Assembly (NCBI RefSeq): GCF_003063295.1
Contig: NZ_MUXF01000010.1
Location: 62,001 to 126,000 of the forward strand
DNA: 64,000 nucleotides
Direction of reading: 5' to 3'
Origin: Arcobacter lacus
Lineage (GTDB): Bacteria > Campylobacterota > Campylobacteria > Campylobacterales > Arcobacteraceae
Position numbers and translations under genes: made by a program. The notes under the pieces were generated by a model. It did no database searches, had not been told where the DNA came from, and saw only the letters and a list, made by a program, of their open reading frames with translations. Below, piece by piece: positions 24,591 through 33,628 of the stretch. How positions within the stretch are numbered: position 1 is the first letter of the stretch; each line of letters begins with the position of its first letter.

Positions 24591-26087
24591 ATGAAAAAGA
24601 ATAGAGTTTCATTTTTAGTTAGTAGTTTACTTTTAAGTGGTGCATTTAGTTTTGCAAATGCAGCTGGTCCAGAGTATTTTACAAGTTCAGATCAATTTGA
24701 TGTTTGGGTTTATGGTGATCAAAATGGTTTATTCGCAGCTCTCTATGACCTTCCAGCAGTATCATTTTCAGGTGAAGCAATCAATGTATTGGTTGATTCT
24801 AATGCTGATAATTTAAAATATGTGGGAAATACTCTTTGGATTCTATCTGCTGATAGTATTATGGTTAATAATTTAACAATAAAAGATAATTCAGCACTTT
24901 TAGATTTTGAATATTCTCTTTATAATGGTACTAGAGATGAATTGTCTTTAACAGCAATTCAAGCACAAACAATATCACAATCAGTAAATACACTATCAAG
25001 TGATAATAAAAATGCAGGGAATGCAGCAAGAGTTCTACAAAAACTATATGATACAAATAGTGATGTACAAGGTGCATTAAATAAATTAGGAACAGATAAA
25101 GATGTAGCAAGAGCAGTAGATAGTACAACACCACAAACAACAACTTCAAGCTTTACAGCAGCAACACAAATCTCAAATAATGTAAGTAATATAATCACAC
25201 AAAGACAAAATGTAAACCTAAATGGAACAGGATTGAACTCAGGTGATGATATGATAAATGAGAAGAATGTATGGATAAAAACATATGGATCTTATGGAGA
25301 GCAAAATAATAAAGATAATATCAATGGATTTGATATAAAAACATATGGATTGGGATTTGGAGTAGATGGTGAGTACGCAACAAACCAAAAGATAGGATTA
25401 GGATTTTTCTATACAAATGCAGATGTAGATGTAAATAATGTATCTCAAAAATCAGATATAGATGTGTATAGCTTAATTGTATATGGGAATGTACCAGTAA
25501 TAGATGATAAAACAAACTTCTTGTATCAAGTAGGATACTCTTGGCAAAAGACAGATACAAATAGAGATATCGAATTTGTAAACCAAACAGCAAAAGCAGA
25601 TTATACTTCAAAAATAGCATCAGTAGACTTGAAATTAGTAAGAGATTTTAGAGTAAATGAAGAAATTTTATTGCAACCATATGTTTCGACGTTGTATAGA
25701 CACTTTGAAACACCAAGTTATACAGAGACAGGAGCAGATGCTCTTAACCTAAATGTAAATAAATTTAGTTCGAGTGAATTTGTAGTAGGATTGGGAACAA
25801 TGGGATATTATAAAATAGATGAAGAGTCAAGATTAACAGGAAGTGTAGGATTAGGATATGACTTGAGAGATGATAATAATATCGTAAGTTCTTCTTATCA
25901 AGGAGCAAGTGGATTGTCGTTTGATACAGAAGGAATAGATAATGGAAGATGGAGTTATGATGTAGGAGTAGGGTATGAGAATGATTTGAGTAAATTGTCA
26001 AATGTAAGCTTGAATTATAACCTACAAGGACAAGGTGAAGACTATTTGAACCATGTAGTTTCACTAAAATATACATATAAATTCTAA
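24591..26087 (+). CDS. Short autotransporter (type Va)
   Basis: 498 residues. The ATG after AAGGAG gives a standard signal peptide (MKKNRVSF ... ANA); a TTG ten codons upstream overlaps the -10 box and is not used here. The passenger is only about 80 residues of beta strands (VDSNADNLKYVGNTLWILS). It is followed by a helical linker with QTISQSVNTL and a C-terminal barrel of about 280 residues starting at WIKTYGSYGEQ and ending YTYKF, the usual terminal-aromatic signature. Typical passengers are many hundreds of residues long. From about 24950 onwards codon choice shifts to more ATA, GGA and ACA than in the 5' third, suggesting the barrel has a different history. It probably remains a surface protein of unknown function. 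Confidence 0.88.
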   Translation: MKKNRVSFLVSSLLLSGAFSFANAAGPEYFTSSDQFDVWVYGDQNGLFAALYDLPAVSFSGEAINVLVDSNADNLKYVGNTLWILSADSIMVNNLTIKDNSALLDFEYSLYNGTRDELSLTAIQAQTISQSVNTLSSDNKNAGNAARVLQKLYDTNSDVQGALNKLGTDKDVARAVDSTTPQTTTSSFTAATQISNNVSNIITQRQNVNLNGTGLNSGDDMINEKNVWIKTYGSYGEQNNKDNINGFDIKTYGLGFGVDGEYATNQKIGLGFFYTNADVDVNNVSQKSDIDVYSLIVYGNVPVIDDKTNFLYQVGYSWQKTDTNRDIEFVNQTAKADYTSKIASVDLKLVRDFRVNEEILLQPYVSTLYRHFETPSYTETGADALNLNVNKFSSSEFVVGLGTMGYYKIDEESRLTGSVGLGYDLRDDNNIVSSSYQGASGLSFDTEGIDNGRWSYDVGVGYENDLSKLSNVSLNYNLQGQGEDYLNHVVSLKYTYKF

Positions 26088-26101
26088 AATAAAAAAGAGA
26101 G

Positions 26102-26131
26102 TTTTACTACATAGCTTTGTAGTAAAATCTT
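26102..26131. terminator. Bidirectional terminator after the autotransporter gene
   Basis: The 10-bp perfect stem TTTTACTACA / TGTAGTAAAA with a TAGCTT loop is followed by TCTTTTCTT. On the other strand it is followed by an AT-rich run, so it can serve the convergent membrane-protein gene too. Confidence 0.75.
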
Positions 26132-26134
26132 TTC

Positions 26135-26953
26135 TTATAAAATAATCTTTCTAGCTAAAATATACAAAATATATAAAAAAACTATTGGCAATAAAATAGT
26201 TTGGAATATAAAAACTATAATCAAATCTATCATATATTCACTTGAGTTATCAACTGCATTTTTATACTCATCAACTTTCTTTTCATAAAAGCTTAAATCA
26301 AATTTTTCAGTTATTTTTCCAAAAAATGAACTCTCTTCTTTTTGTTCTATTGCATTTTGGTTGATTTTACTTACATCATCTGTTACTTTTAAAATATTGT
26401 CATTTAAAACTTCTATGTTGTATTGTGGTTTTACAAAATAGTTATAGGTAAAGTCATTTACATAACTAATCATAGGAATAGAAAATCTCAAAAAGATAAA
26501 AATAAATGTAATTTTGAAAAAAAGAGTTCTTAGTTTATCATCATTTGTAAATCGTTTGAAAAGCCAAATATTAAAGATGATAATAAAAGTAAATAATATG
26601 TAGTTAAATATCTCATTTGTTACAAAATTTAGTAAGATTTTTTGAATACCAAGTGAAACTAAACTAGCGAGCATTATAAGAGAAAATTGCTCTACTAAGT
26701 CATTTATTGGGTCAAGTATTTGCCCAATAGCTACAACCACAAAAGGCAGATTTATTTGCGTTCCTTGAGCTAGAGAAATCACACCATTTAAAGCTTTTGC
26801 ACTTCCAAATACAATAACAGCTTGTTTAAATGATTCATCGACCATCTTTTTTGCACTTTCATCAATAGTAAAAGAACTAGCAAGAAATAAAACAATCAAA
26901 GAAAAAAGTAGTAAAATAAGCTTGTTTATGTTATTTAAAATAAATGTTTTCAT
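26135..26953 (-). CDS. Hypothetical multi-pass membrane protein
   Basis: 272 residues with about five hydrophobic segments: near 12-30, a re-entrant-like stretch 58-105, 115-135, 140-165, and a C-terminal helix 240-265. A polar, probably coiled-coil loop (about 180-238) contains charged residues and TDDVSKINQN. No motif identifies a transport or enzyme family. It converges on the autotransporter and is divergent from a tiny membrane-peptide gene. The sequence around QGTQINLPFVVVAIGQILDP resembles conserved hypothetical inner-membrane proteins, but I cannot name it. Confidence 0.75.
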   Translation of the reverse strand: MKTFILNNINKLILLLFSLIVLFLASSFTIDESAKKMVDESFKQAVIVFGSAKALNGVISLAQGTQINLPFVVVAIGQILDPINDLVEQFSLIMLASLVSLGIQKILLNFVTNEIFNYILFTFIIIFNIWLFKRFTNDDKLRTLFFKITFIFIFLRFSIPMISYVNDFTYNYFVKPQYNIEVLNDNILKVTDDVSKINQNAIEQKEESSFFGKITEKFDLSFYEKKVDEYKNAVDNSSEYMIDLIIVFIFQTILLPIVFLYILYILARKIIL

Positions 26954-26985
26954 AAAATAGATTATACAAGATAAAAGGAAAAAAT

Positions 26986-27138
26986 ATGCAAACGGTTGTG
27001 ATATTGATGTATGTTGTTTTTTTTATTTTAGCTTTGTTTTTGAGTTTTGCAAGTGTGAAGTATTTTATTACTATGTGGAAATTTAAAAATAGAAAAAAAG
27101 ATGGAAGTGAAGATGATGATTTTAAAAGGTTTGATTAG
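26986..27138 (+). CDS. 50-residue single-pass membrane protein
   Basis: A short ORF with AAAAGGAA seven bases before its ATG. It encodes one membrane helix (about 4-29, VVILMYVVFFILALFLSF) followed by a basic stretch (KFKNRKKDG) and an acidic tail (EDDDFKRFD). The positive-inside rule puts the C-terminus in the cytosol. The good ribosome binding site and clean helix/charge pattern argue that it is a real gene. It could be a small regulatory membrane protein; no family is recognised. Confidence 0.6.
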   Translation: MQTVVILMYVVFFILALFLSFASVKYFITMWKFKNRKKDGSEDDDFKRFD

Positions 27139-27160
27139 AACTTAATAATATTTCAATTTG

Positions 27161-28042
27161 TTATTTCAATCTCTCCAAAATCTTTAAATTTTCTATTTCA
27201 AATTTTGAAAAAGCAAACCATTTTTTACCTAAATCTTTAATACTTGCTCCTAGATGATAAACTTCTTTTTTATCAATAATTAAAAATCTATCATGGGAGT
27301 TTCTGAACTCAAAAAGTTCCGTATTTTTGTATTGAGTTTGATATTTTTGGAAATCTAGTTTAATTTGTTTTGTGATATTTGATGTATAGATTTTTATTTT
27401 AATATTTGGATATTTTGAAAAAAGAGTAAAAACTGTGTCATCTACATAATTATCTATCAAAATTACTTCTTCAACTGCATTTTTTAGCAAATCATTTACA
27501 AAAACATAAGCATCAAATATTTGCCCATCGTAGAATATCCCTTGTTTAGGTTTGAGAGATTTATCTTCTAATGCATTTAATATTTGGTTTATTTTAGTAT
27601 CTGTTTTTAGTTCATAGGAAATTTGTCTTTTTTCTAAAAAATCAATTTTATAAAATAAAGCATTATCTGAATTAATCATCTTTCTCATTTCCACAAATGC
27701 TCTTATGATTTTGACACTTATATCAATTGCTATATCACTTTTTAAAACAGCACTTAACATAGAAACACCTTGTTCTGTAAAAGCATAAGGTGGTCTTCTT
27801 AGTCCCATCTTATCAGAATTGGAAGTCACAAATTGTGACCTCCAATTTTCAAATTCTTCTTTTGAGAGTTGAAACATAAAATCATTTGGAAATCTTGCTT
27901 CATTTCTTTTTACTGCTTGATTTAAAACTTTTGTTTCCACTCCATAAAGTTCTGCTAAATCTCTATCTAAAATTACTTGTTGGTTTCTTATTGTATGAAT
28001 TTTATCTTTTATATTGTTTTCATTTATTATAAGTTCTTGCAT
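27161..28042 (-). CDS. ORF6N-domain protein with PLD-like C-terminus
   Basis: 293 residues. The N-terminus (about 8-115) is an ORF6N domain, a DNA-binding type common in phage anti-repressors: IRNQQVILDRDLAELYGVETKVLNQAVKRN and PYAFTEQGVSMLSAVLKS. The C-terminus (about 175-293) resembles a phospholipase D-like fold: VILIDNYVD, then HDRFLIID (250-257) and HLGASIKDLGKKW. The usual HxKx4D is HxRx4D here and only one copy exists, so activity would need a dimer and may be reduced. Such genes are scattered on mobile or defence-rich regions. It stands 177 bases downstream of the R-M operon with its own promoter region. Confidence 0.82.
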   Translation of the reverse strand: MQELIINENNIKDKIHTIRNQQVILDRDLAELYGVETKVLNQAVKRNEARFPNDFMFQLSKEEFENWRSQFVTSNSDKMGLRRPPYAFTEQGVSMLSAVLKSDIAIDISVKIIRAFVEMRKMINSDNALFYKIDFLEKRQISYELKTDTKINQILNALEDKSLKPKQGIFYDGQIFDAYVFVNDLLKNAVEEVILIDNYVDDTVFTLFSKYPNIKIKIYTSNITKQIKLDFQKYQTQYKNTELFEFRNSHDRFLIIDKKEVYHLGASIKDLGKKWFAFSKFEIENLKILERLK

Positions 28043-28166
28043 TTTTTAGCCTTTTGAATTTATGCAAGAATTATATAAATTTTTTAAAGTAATAATTAAA
28101 AATATTACAATTTGTTATTTTTTTAATATTTTTGTTTAGCACGAAACAAGTTTCAGTCAAGAGTTG

Positions 28167-28188
28167 AAAAAAAGCAAAAAGTTGCTTC
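28167..28188 (-). terminator. Terminator after the R-M/DUF2971 operon
   Basis: Read on the minus strand, AAGCAA and TTGCTT pair around a CTTT loop and run into seven T residues. It lies about 30 bases after the stop of the TPR-DUF2971 gene, closing that operon. Confidence 0.65.
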
Positions 28189-28219
28189 TTTTATTTTTAT
28201 TCTTGTATCTATTATCATT

Positions 28220-30574
28220 TTATTTTTTCTCATTTACTTCTTCTAATACCAACTTTTGCTTTCTTTGATTTGCTTTAAAAAGATTTATTTTTTTCTTTTG
28301 CTTTTTTTCAATTTCTAAAATTATAGGTTTTATACTAGCTTCATATTGAAATTTTAAACCAAAAATTATAGATTCTATTTGTAATGCTATTATATTTTTT
28401 TCAATAGCTTCACTAACATCAAAAGTATAATGTATCTTTTGTTTATCACCATAATGTAATAATCTTACTTCCTGCTCGTATTCCCAATCTTCCGATTTAA
28501 TAGTCCAATAATCTAAAATACCATTAAATATATCTTTTTCAACTAAATTAGTATTTTGATATTTAACCTTAGATTTTCCAACATAATTTGGCAAATATAA
28601 AAATTTATATCCAACACATATTCCACTATGCTCTTGTGTATAATGCGACCACATCAATTTATTATCATTAATTTGTGACAAAGAACATAGTTTAAAATCA
28701 CTTTTATTTAATTTCAAATTTTTAAACTGTTTCTCTAAAGATTCTGATGCAACATCAAAAGGGTCATTAAGTTGTTCGGGAGTTGGAAAATATAAATAAT
28801 TCTCCGATAAACTTGATAAGGCATTTAAAGAGAAACTTTGATATTTATATAAAGTTTGTTCAAAAAATATTGTGTAAATGTCTTTTTGAAAAGAGTTATA
28901 AAATAAATAGTCTTTAATACTTTTATCAAAATAACTCTTTTTTTCTCCTTTTGATTTTTTGATTTTCACCAATAATAATTCAGATTCACCATCAAGATTT
29001 ACAAAATATTTATTTGCTAATTCTATAGATTTTTCAAGAGATTTGACGGCTTTTTTATACTTTTTGTCTGTTTTTTTTGATTTTTGATATTCTAACTTTC
29101 CAAGTTCTAAAAAATATTTAGGATTATCGGGTTCTATTTTAATTTTATTTTTATAAATATCAATTCTTTCTTTTATTGCTTTTGTATTTATAAAAGCAGA
29201 GAGATAATAAAGCTTTCTATCATCACTAAGTTTAATATTTTGTTTTTTAGATTCCTTATAAATCATTCTTATTTTTTTGATATATAACTTACGAATTTTA
29301 TCAAGGTATGATTTAGCTTCTTTTCTAAACTCATTTTTATATTCTATGTTAAGCTTTTTTATATATTTTTTCATCTCGTTAAAAGTTGATAAAATAGAAT
29401 AACTTAATCCAAATATATCATCTGCTTCAAAATCTTTTTCATCAATTATTCTCTGGTATGATTTTTCAATGTAATCCAATGTTAGTTCATAATTATTTTG
29501 TATATACAAAAAATAAATATCTTTTTTCAAGTCATCGTGATGATTTTGTAATTTATGAGTTAAACTGCTAAGATGATTTATGCTATTTGTATATTGTTTT
29601 TCAATATTTAATATCTTAGCTTCAAAAAAAGTTTTTTCTATCTCATGTAGACTAGATTTTTCTTTTTTTAGTATATCTTTTATTTCATCATAAGCGTGAA
29701 GTTCAAATAATTTATTAATACCATTTTTCCAATAGCCTGAACGAAAATTGTTGTAATAATTTTTATAACACTGAATTGCTTTTCTTTTGTTATCTATTCT
29801 TTCATAACATTCACCAAGTATAAAAAAATCATTACTACTCTTATCTTTTTTGTTCTCATTATATTCTATTGCTTCCTCGTACTTTTGTAATTCAAAACAA
29901 ACTTTTCCATAAGTTATAATATGTAAATATTTATTTTTTCTTTCTTTATATTTATTGAAATAACAATATAAACCCTCATAGTCTTTTTTTTCTTTTTTAT
30001 AAAATAACTCACTTTGTTCTGTAGTAAGATTGTATTTTTCCCTAAGTTTTTGAATATCATCTAAATATTCATCTTTGTACCGAAGATTATCTATAAATTT
30101 TTGTACAATTTGAGTATCTAATATATTTTTCATCAAAAAATCAAAGCACTTTTTATTTTCTTTATCAATAAAAAGCAAATAAAATTGTGCATCAAGATTT
30201 TTAGGGTTTTCTTGTAATACGTGATTTAATAAATCTTTCTCTTTTTCATATTTTCTAAACCATATAAAACGGTTAAATATTGTAAAATTTTCTTTTAAAA
30301 ATAAATATAATTGAAGATAACTTTGTGATTTATCATTTCCATTTTTTTGTATTATTTTTTCAAAATATTTATTTTTAGATTTTTCTATTTCATCAAATGA
30401 AGCATTCTGTTTATTTCTACTAATCCAGTACATCAAATCATATAAATAATAGTAAAAAAATAGTATTTCTTCTTTATTTGGAAAATTATTTTCTAATTGT
30501 TTAATATTTTTCAATGCTTCATAAAAGTTTGTTTTATATAAATTATCTAGTATTGCTTTTTTTAATTCTTCCAT
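28220..30574 (-). CDS. TPR-DUF2971 protein
   Basis: 784 residues. About the first 560 are helical repeats of TPR type (KYEEAIEYNENKKDKSSNDFFILGECYERIDN; KAVKSLEKSIELANKYF). The C-terminal 200 are DUF2971: YKYQSFS, LYFPTPEQLNDPFD, KLMWSHYTQEHSGICVGY and the EDWEYEQEVRLL signature. DUF2971 is widespread and of unknown biochemistry, with a strongly conserved LMWSHY core that suggests an enzyme. The gene begins 5 bases after the type IIG R-M gene and ends at a terminator, so the two form one unit. That supports a defence or accessory role, which is inference. Codon use is extremely A/T-rich with many Lys and Tyr. Confidence 0.82.
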   Translation of the reverse strand: MEELKKAILDNLYKTNFYEALKNIKQLENNFPNKEEILFFYYYLYDLMYWISRNKQNASFDEIEKSKNKYFEKIIQKNGNDKSQSYLQLYLFLKENFTIFNRFIWFRKYEKEKDLLNHVLQENPKNLDAQFYLLFIDKENKKCFDFLMKNILDTQIVQKFIDNLRYKDEYLDDIQKLREKYNLTTEQSELFYKKEKKDYEGLYCYFNKYKERKNKYLHIITYGKVCFELQKYEEAIEYNENKKDKSSNDFFILGECYERIDNKRKAIQCYKNYYNNFRSGYWKNGINKLFELHAYDEIKDILKKEKSSLHEIEKTFFEAKILNIEKQYTNSINHLSSLTHKLQNHHDDLKKDIYFLYIQNNYELTLDYIEKSYQRIIDEKDFEADDIFGLSYSILSTFNEMKKYIKKLNIEYKNEFRKEAKSYLDKIRKLYIKKIRMIYKESKKQNIKLSDDRKLYYLSAFINTKAIKERIDIYKNKIKIEPDNPKYFLELGKLEYQKSKKTDKKYKKAVKSLEKSIELANKYFVNLDGESELLLVKIKKSKGEKKSYFDKSIKDYLFYNSFQKDIYTIFFEQTLYKYQSFSLNALSSLSENYLYFPTPEQLNDPFDVASESLEKQFKNLKLNKSDFKLCSLSQINDNKLMWSHYTQEHSGICVGYKFLYLPNYVGKSKVKYQNTNLVEKDIFNGILDYWTIKSEDWEYEQEVRLLHYGDKQKIHYTFDVSEAIEKNIIALQIESIIFGLKFQYEASIKPIILEIEKKQKKKINLFKANQRKQKLVLEEVNEKK

Positions 30575-30579
30575 AGCAA

Positions 30580-33474
30580 CTAATTTCCCTCAACAATCTT
30601 AATCTCATCTTCTGTTAAATCATAAAGTTTATAAACCATTTGGTCGATTTCTTTATCTGTTTTATTGATTTGATTTTGGATTTCTAGGACTTCTTTTTTA
30701 TCATTTTCAAAAAGGGCTTTCCAAGCGTTTTTGAAATTTCTTTCTTCTAGTTTATCGGCGAATTTTATTTTTTTTGATTTTGTGTATTCTTTTATAAAAT
30801 CATCAAACTCTAATTCTTCAAATTTTTGTAGTTTGGTTGTAAGTTTTTCAAGTTTTAATTCATCATAAAAGTTTTGTTTTGTTTCTTGCAATTTTTTATT
30901 TAATTCAAGCATTAAGTTAGCTTTTTGGATAAATGGCTTTTGATTATTTATATCAATTTTTGGAATATTGAAATTTTTAAAATCATTAAGACTAAATGCA
31001 GGAAAATCATCTCTTTGTAAAGATGTATTAAAGTTAATTTGAACAAAACTAAATAATGTACTATTTAAAATAGAAAGTATATATAAATATTTATAATCTG
31101 AATTTAGATTATAAATAGCATATAAATTCTTTTTAAATGCGACTTCCTCATTTAAATATGTAATATTCATTCTAAATTGTCTGCTCATAAGTTGTCTTGC
31201 CAATAATTTTTCAGCTTTGTATAATTCTATTGGTTTATTTTCTCGTAAATTATTATAATTTACATAAGAAATTAAATTAGATTTTTCAATGGTGTATCTA
31301 AAAACTTGTTCTTCAAACCATCTTAAATCATATTCATCAGATTTAATAAATTTTTCATCTTCTTTTGGTGGTAAACAACCTCTATTTATAAAAGAAATTT
31401 CACCTAATTTAACATTTTTTTCTGAAAATAATACCTTTTCTCCTATTTTCAATAATTGATTATTTAAAAAAACTTTACCATATCTTATCCATTCTTTATT
31501 TGGAAAAGAAAATAAATTTTCAATAGAAATTTCATTTTGATAATTTCTAATATCATATTTATAACATTTTGTATAATCTGTATTTTTATTTTTTGAAACT
31601 AATACAATAGAAGTATCAATATAAGCTTCAAAAATATCATAAGGTAATTGAATGATTTCATCTAAACTAAATTCGTTAATTATATGATTTCTAAAATCTA
31701 AATAATTATCTCCTGAAAACCAAGTATTAGGAATTATAAAACCTAAATATCTTTCTTCTTTTAATAATTTTAATGATTTTTCAACAAATGCTATATAAGT
31801 ATTATAATTTCCTTTTACAAAATTATAATCTTTTAGTAATTCAGGATTTAAAACCACATAAGGTGGATTTCCAATAACTACATCAAAACTATTTTCTTCA
31901 AATGGCATTTCTAAAAGAGAATTTGCACAAATAATCTTATCATTTAAATTAGTTAAAGCTCTTCCTCTTTGAGCAGTTCTAAGCCATAATGAGAGTTTTG
32001 CTATTTCAACAGCATCTTCATTTATGTCCACTCCATAAAGATTATGTTCAAGTACGCTTTCTTCAACTGTATAAGATGAGAATAAATCTCCCATAAGTGC
32101 TAAATCATTTTGTAGTTGTTTATGTTCTTTTATCAGATACTCTAACGCTTGATTTAAAAATGCTCCACTTCCACACGCTGGGTCAAGGATTTTTAGATTA
32201 AAAAGCCAATCTTTATATATTTCAAGATTATCTTTTATTTGTTGTTCTACTTTTGTAAGTTTTTTTGGATTTGTTGGTGCTGTTACATTTGATAAGTTTA
32301 ACTCTTCTCTTTTTTGTGTACACATCTTGCCTAAAGTATTATCAACAATATATTTTGTGATATATTCAGGAGTATAAAAAACTCCATCTTTTTTTCTTTT
32401 TGATTTTGTTTTGTCAAAATCTGTATTGTTTATATTTGCTTGTATCTCTTCTAAATCTGTTAAAGATTGTTCAAATATATGTCCTAAAATATTTACTGAT
32501 ACTTCACTAGCAAAATCATAATCACTTAATTTTTGTGCTTCCATATTAAGAACATTATCATCTATTTTTAAACTATCGAGTAATTCATCTTTTGAAAATA
32601 AACCACCATTGTATTTTGGAATATTTAATCTTTCATTTCCTTGATTTATAGCATCAAAATAGATTTTATAGTATTCATACATAGGATTACCAAAAACATC
32701 TTGACTGTGTCGTTCTCTGATTTGTTTTATAGTATTTGGAGTTAAAAGTCCTCTATCTTCTGCAAAAAGTATGAAGATTATTCTATCACACAGTTTTTGA
32801 GTAAGTCGCAGAAGCGTTGATTTATCTATGTTTTCATTGTTTGTTATAATATTTTCGAAAAGATGATTTCTAAAATGTGAGAAATCTTTATAAAGTTCTT
32901 TTGAAATATTTTGCTCAAAACTTGCTGTTTTTTCTTTGATTTTTAGAGGAATATCATTTTTAATACTTTCAAAAGAAATTAGAAGATGAAGCTTTTTAAA
33001 CTCTTCATAATCAAGATTAAAAAGAGAAAATTTCTCATAAGCTGTTTTTTTATCTATGTAAAATCTTAGTTCATCAAAATTTGAGATAATAATATATTTT
33101 GAGTTTGAGTGTGATGCATGATAATTAAAAGCTTGGGCTTCAATCTTATCAAGATTTTTTGTATCTTGTGCTTTTAGTTCGATAACACCAACTATTTTTT
33201 CATCTACATAAATAACACCATCGGCTTTTTTGCCATCTGTTTCATTTTTCTTTTCACGCTCTAAATTAAAATTAGACGGATTAGTCATATCAAGTGTATA
33301 ACCCAAACAACTTTCAAAAACATCTTTTAAAAATCCATCTTGGTATTTTTCTTCTTTTACTGTTTTTATATAATCAACTTTTGATAAAAATTCTTGAAAT
33401 TTTGCCCATCGTAGAGCCACCAAACTTTCATCTTGTTTGATACTATTTATTACTGATTTTTGAAACATAGACAT
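30580..33474 (-). CDS. Type IIG restriction-modification enzyme (Eco57I-like)
   Basis: 964 residues combining nuclease, methyltransferase and target recognition. The N-terminal nuclease shows Asp85 ... Glu99-Leu-Lys101 (GVIELKA), a PD-(D/E)xK arrangement. An alpha-helical connector follows. The N6-adenine methyltransferase has motif I DPACGSGAFLNQAL (about 429) and catalytic NPPY (about 536-539). A target-recognition region (about 690-870; EKLLARQLMSRQF, LYILSILNSTLFSF) and C-terminal coiled coil end the protein. All key residues are intact, so both cutting and protection are expected from one polypeptide. It is the first gene of the operon with TPR-DUF2971. Specificity cannot be read from sequence. 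Confidence 0.93.
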   Translation of the reverse strand: MSMFQKSVINSIKQDESLVALRWAKFQEFLSKVDYIKTVKEEKYQDGFLKDVFESCLGYTLDMTNPSNFNLEREKKNETDGKKADGVIYVDEKIVGVIELKAQDTKNLDKIEAQAFNYHASHSNSKYIIISNFDELRFYIDKKTAYEKFSLFNLDYEEFKKLHLLISFESIKNDIPLKIKEKTASFEQNISKELYKDFSHFRNHLFENIITNNENIDKSTLLRLTQKLCDRIIFILFAEDRGLLTPNTIKQIRERHSQDVFGNPMYEYYKIYFDAINQGNERLNIPKYNGGLFSKDELLDSLKIDDNVLNMEAQKLSDYDFASEVSVNILGHIFEQSLTDLEEIQANINNTDFDKTKSKRKKDGVFYTPEYITKYIVDNTLGKMCTQKREELNLSNVTAPTNPKKLTKVEQQIKDNLEIYKDWLFNLKILDPACGSGAFLNQALEYLIKEHKQLQNDLALMGDLFSSYTVEESVLEHNLYGVDINEDAVEIAKLSLWLRTAQRGRALTNLNDKIICANSLLEMPFEENSFDVVIGNPPYVVLNPELLKDYNFVKGNYNTYIAFVEKSLKLLKEERYLGFIIPNTWFSGDNYLDFRNHIINEFSLDEIIQLPYDIFEAYIDTSIVLVSKNKNTDYTKCYKYDIRNYQNEISIENLFSFPNKEWIRYGKVFLNNQLLKIGEKVLFSEKNVKLGEISFINRGCLPPKEDEKFIKSDEYDLRWFEEQVFRYTIEKSNLISYVNYNNLRENKPIELYKAEKLLARQLMSRQFRMNITYLNEEVAFKKNLYAIYNLNSDYKYLYILSILNSTLFSFVQINFNTSLQRDDFPAFSLNDFKNFNIPKIDINNQKPFIQKANLMLELNKKLQETKQNFYDELKLEKLTTKLQKFEELEFDDFIKEYTKSKKIKFADKLEERNFKNAWKALFENDKKEVLEIQNQINKTDKEIDQMVYKLYDLTEDEIKIVEGN

Positions 33475-33586
33475 AAAAATAAAACCTTTACTCGTTTTTA
33501 ATTGTTTTATTTATTCTATCAAAATGCAATAAAAAAATAACTTGATAATAAGATTTTTGATGTTATGAAAAATAAGTTTTTTTAGA

Positions 33587-33592
33587 TATAAT
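33587..33592 (+). promoter_or_regulatory. -10 box in the divergent R-M promoter region
   Basis: TATAAT 36 bases before the plus-strand gene start. The 154-base divergent region otherwise shows only AT-rich DNA; no clear C-box or R-M operator palindrome was seen. Confidence 0.5.
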
Positions 33593-33628
33593 CGAAAAGA
33601 CTTAAATATAGATTTTAGAAGAGAAAAC

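Noticed and set aside
24931-26076. Long minus-strand open frames rich in Leu/His/Ile antisense to the autotransporter barrel
   Set aside because: They are shadows of the biased codon use of the real gene; they lack ribosome sites and look like low-complexity sequence, not membrane proteins.
27000-33600. Prophage or integrative element around the R-M patch
   Set aside because: No integrase, attachment-site repeats, tRNA target or structural phage genes; only the ORF6N domain is phage-like.
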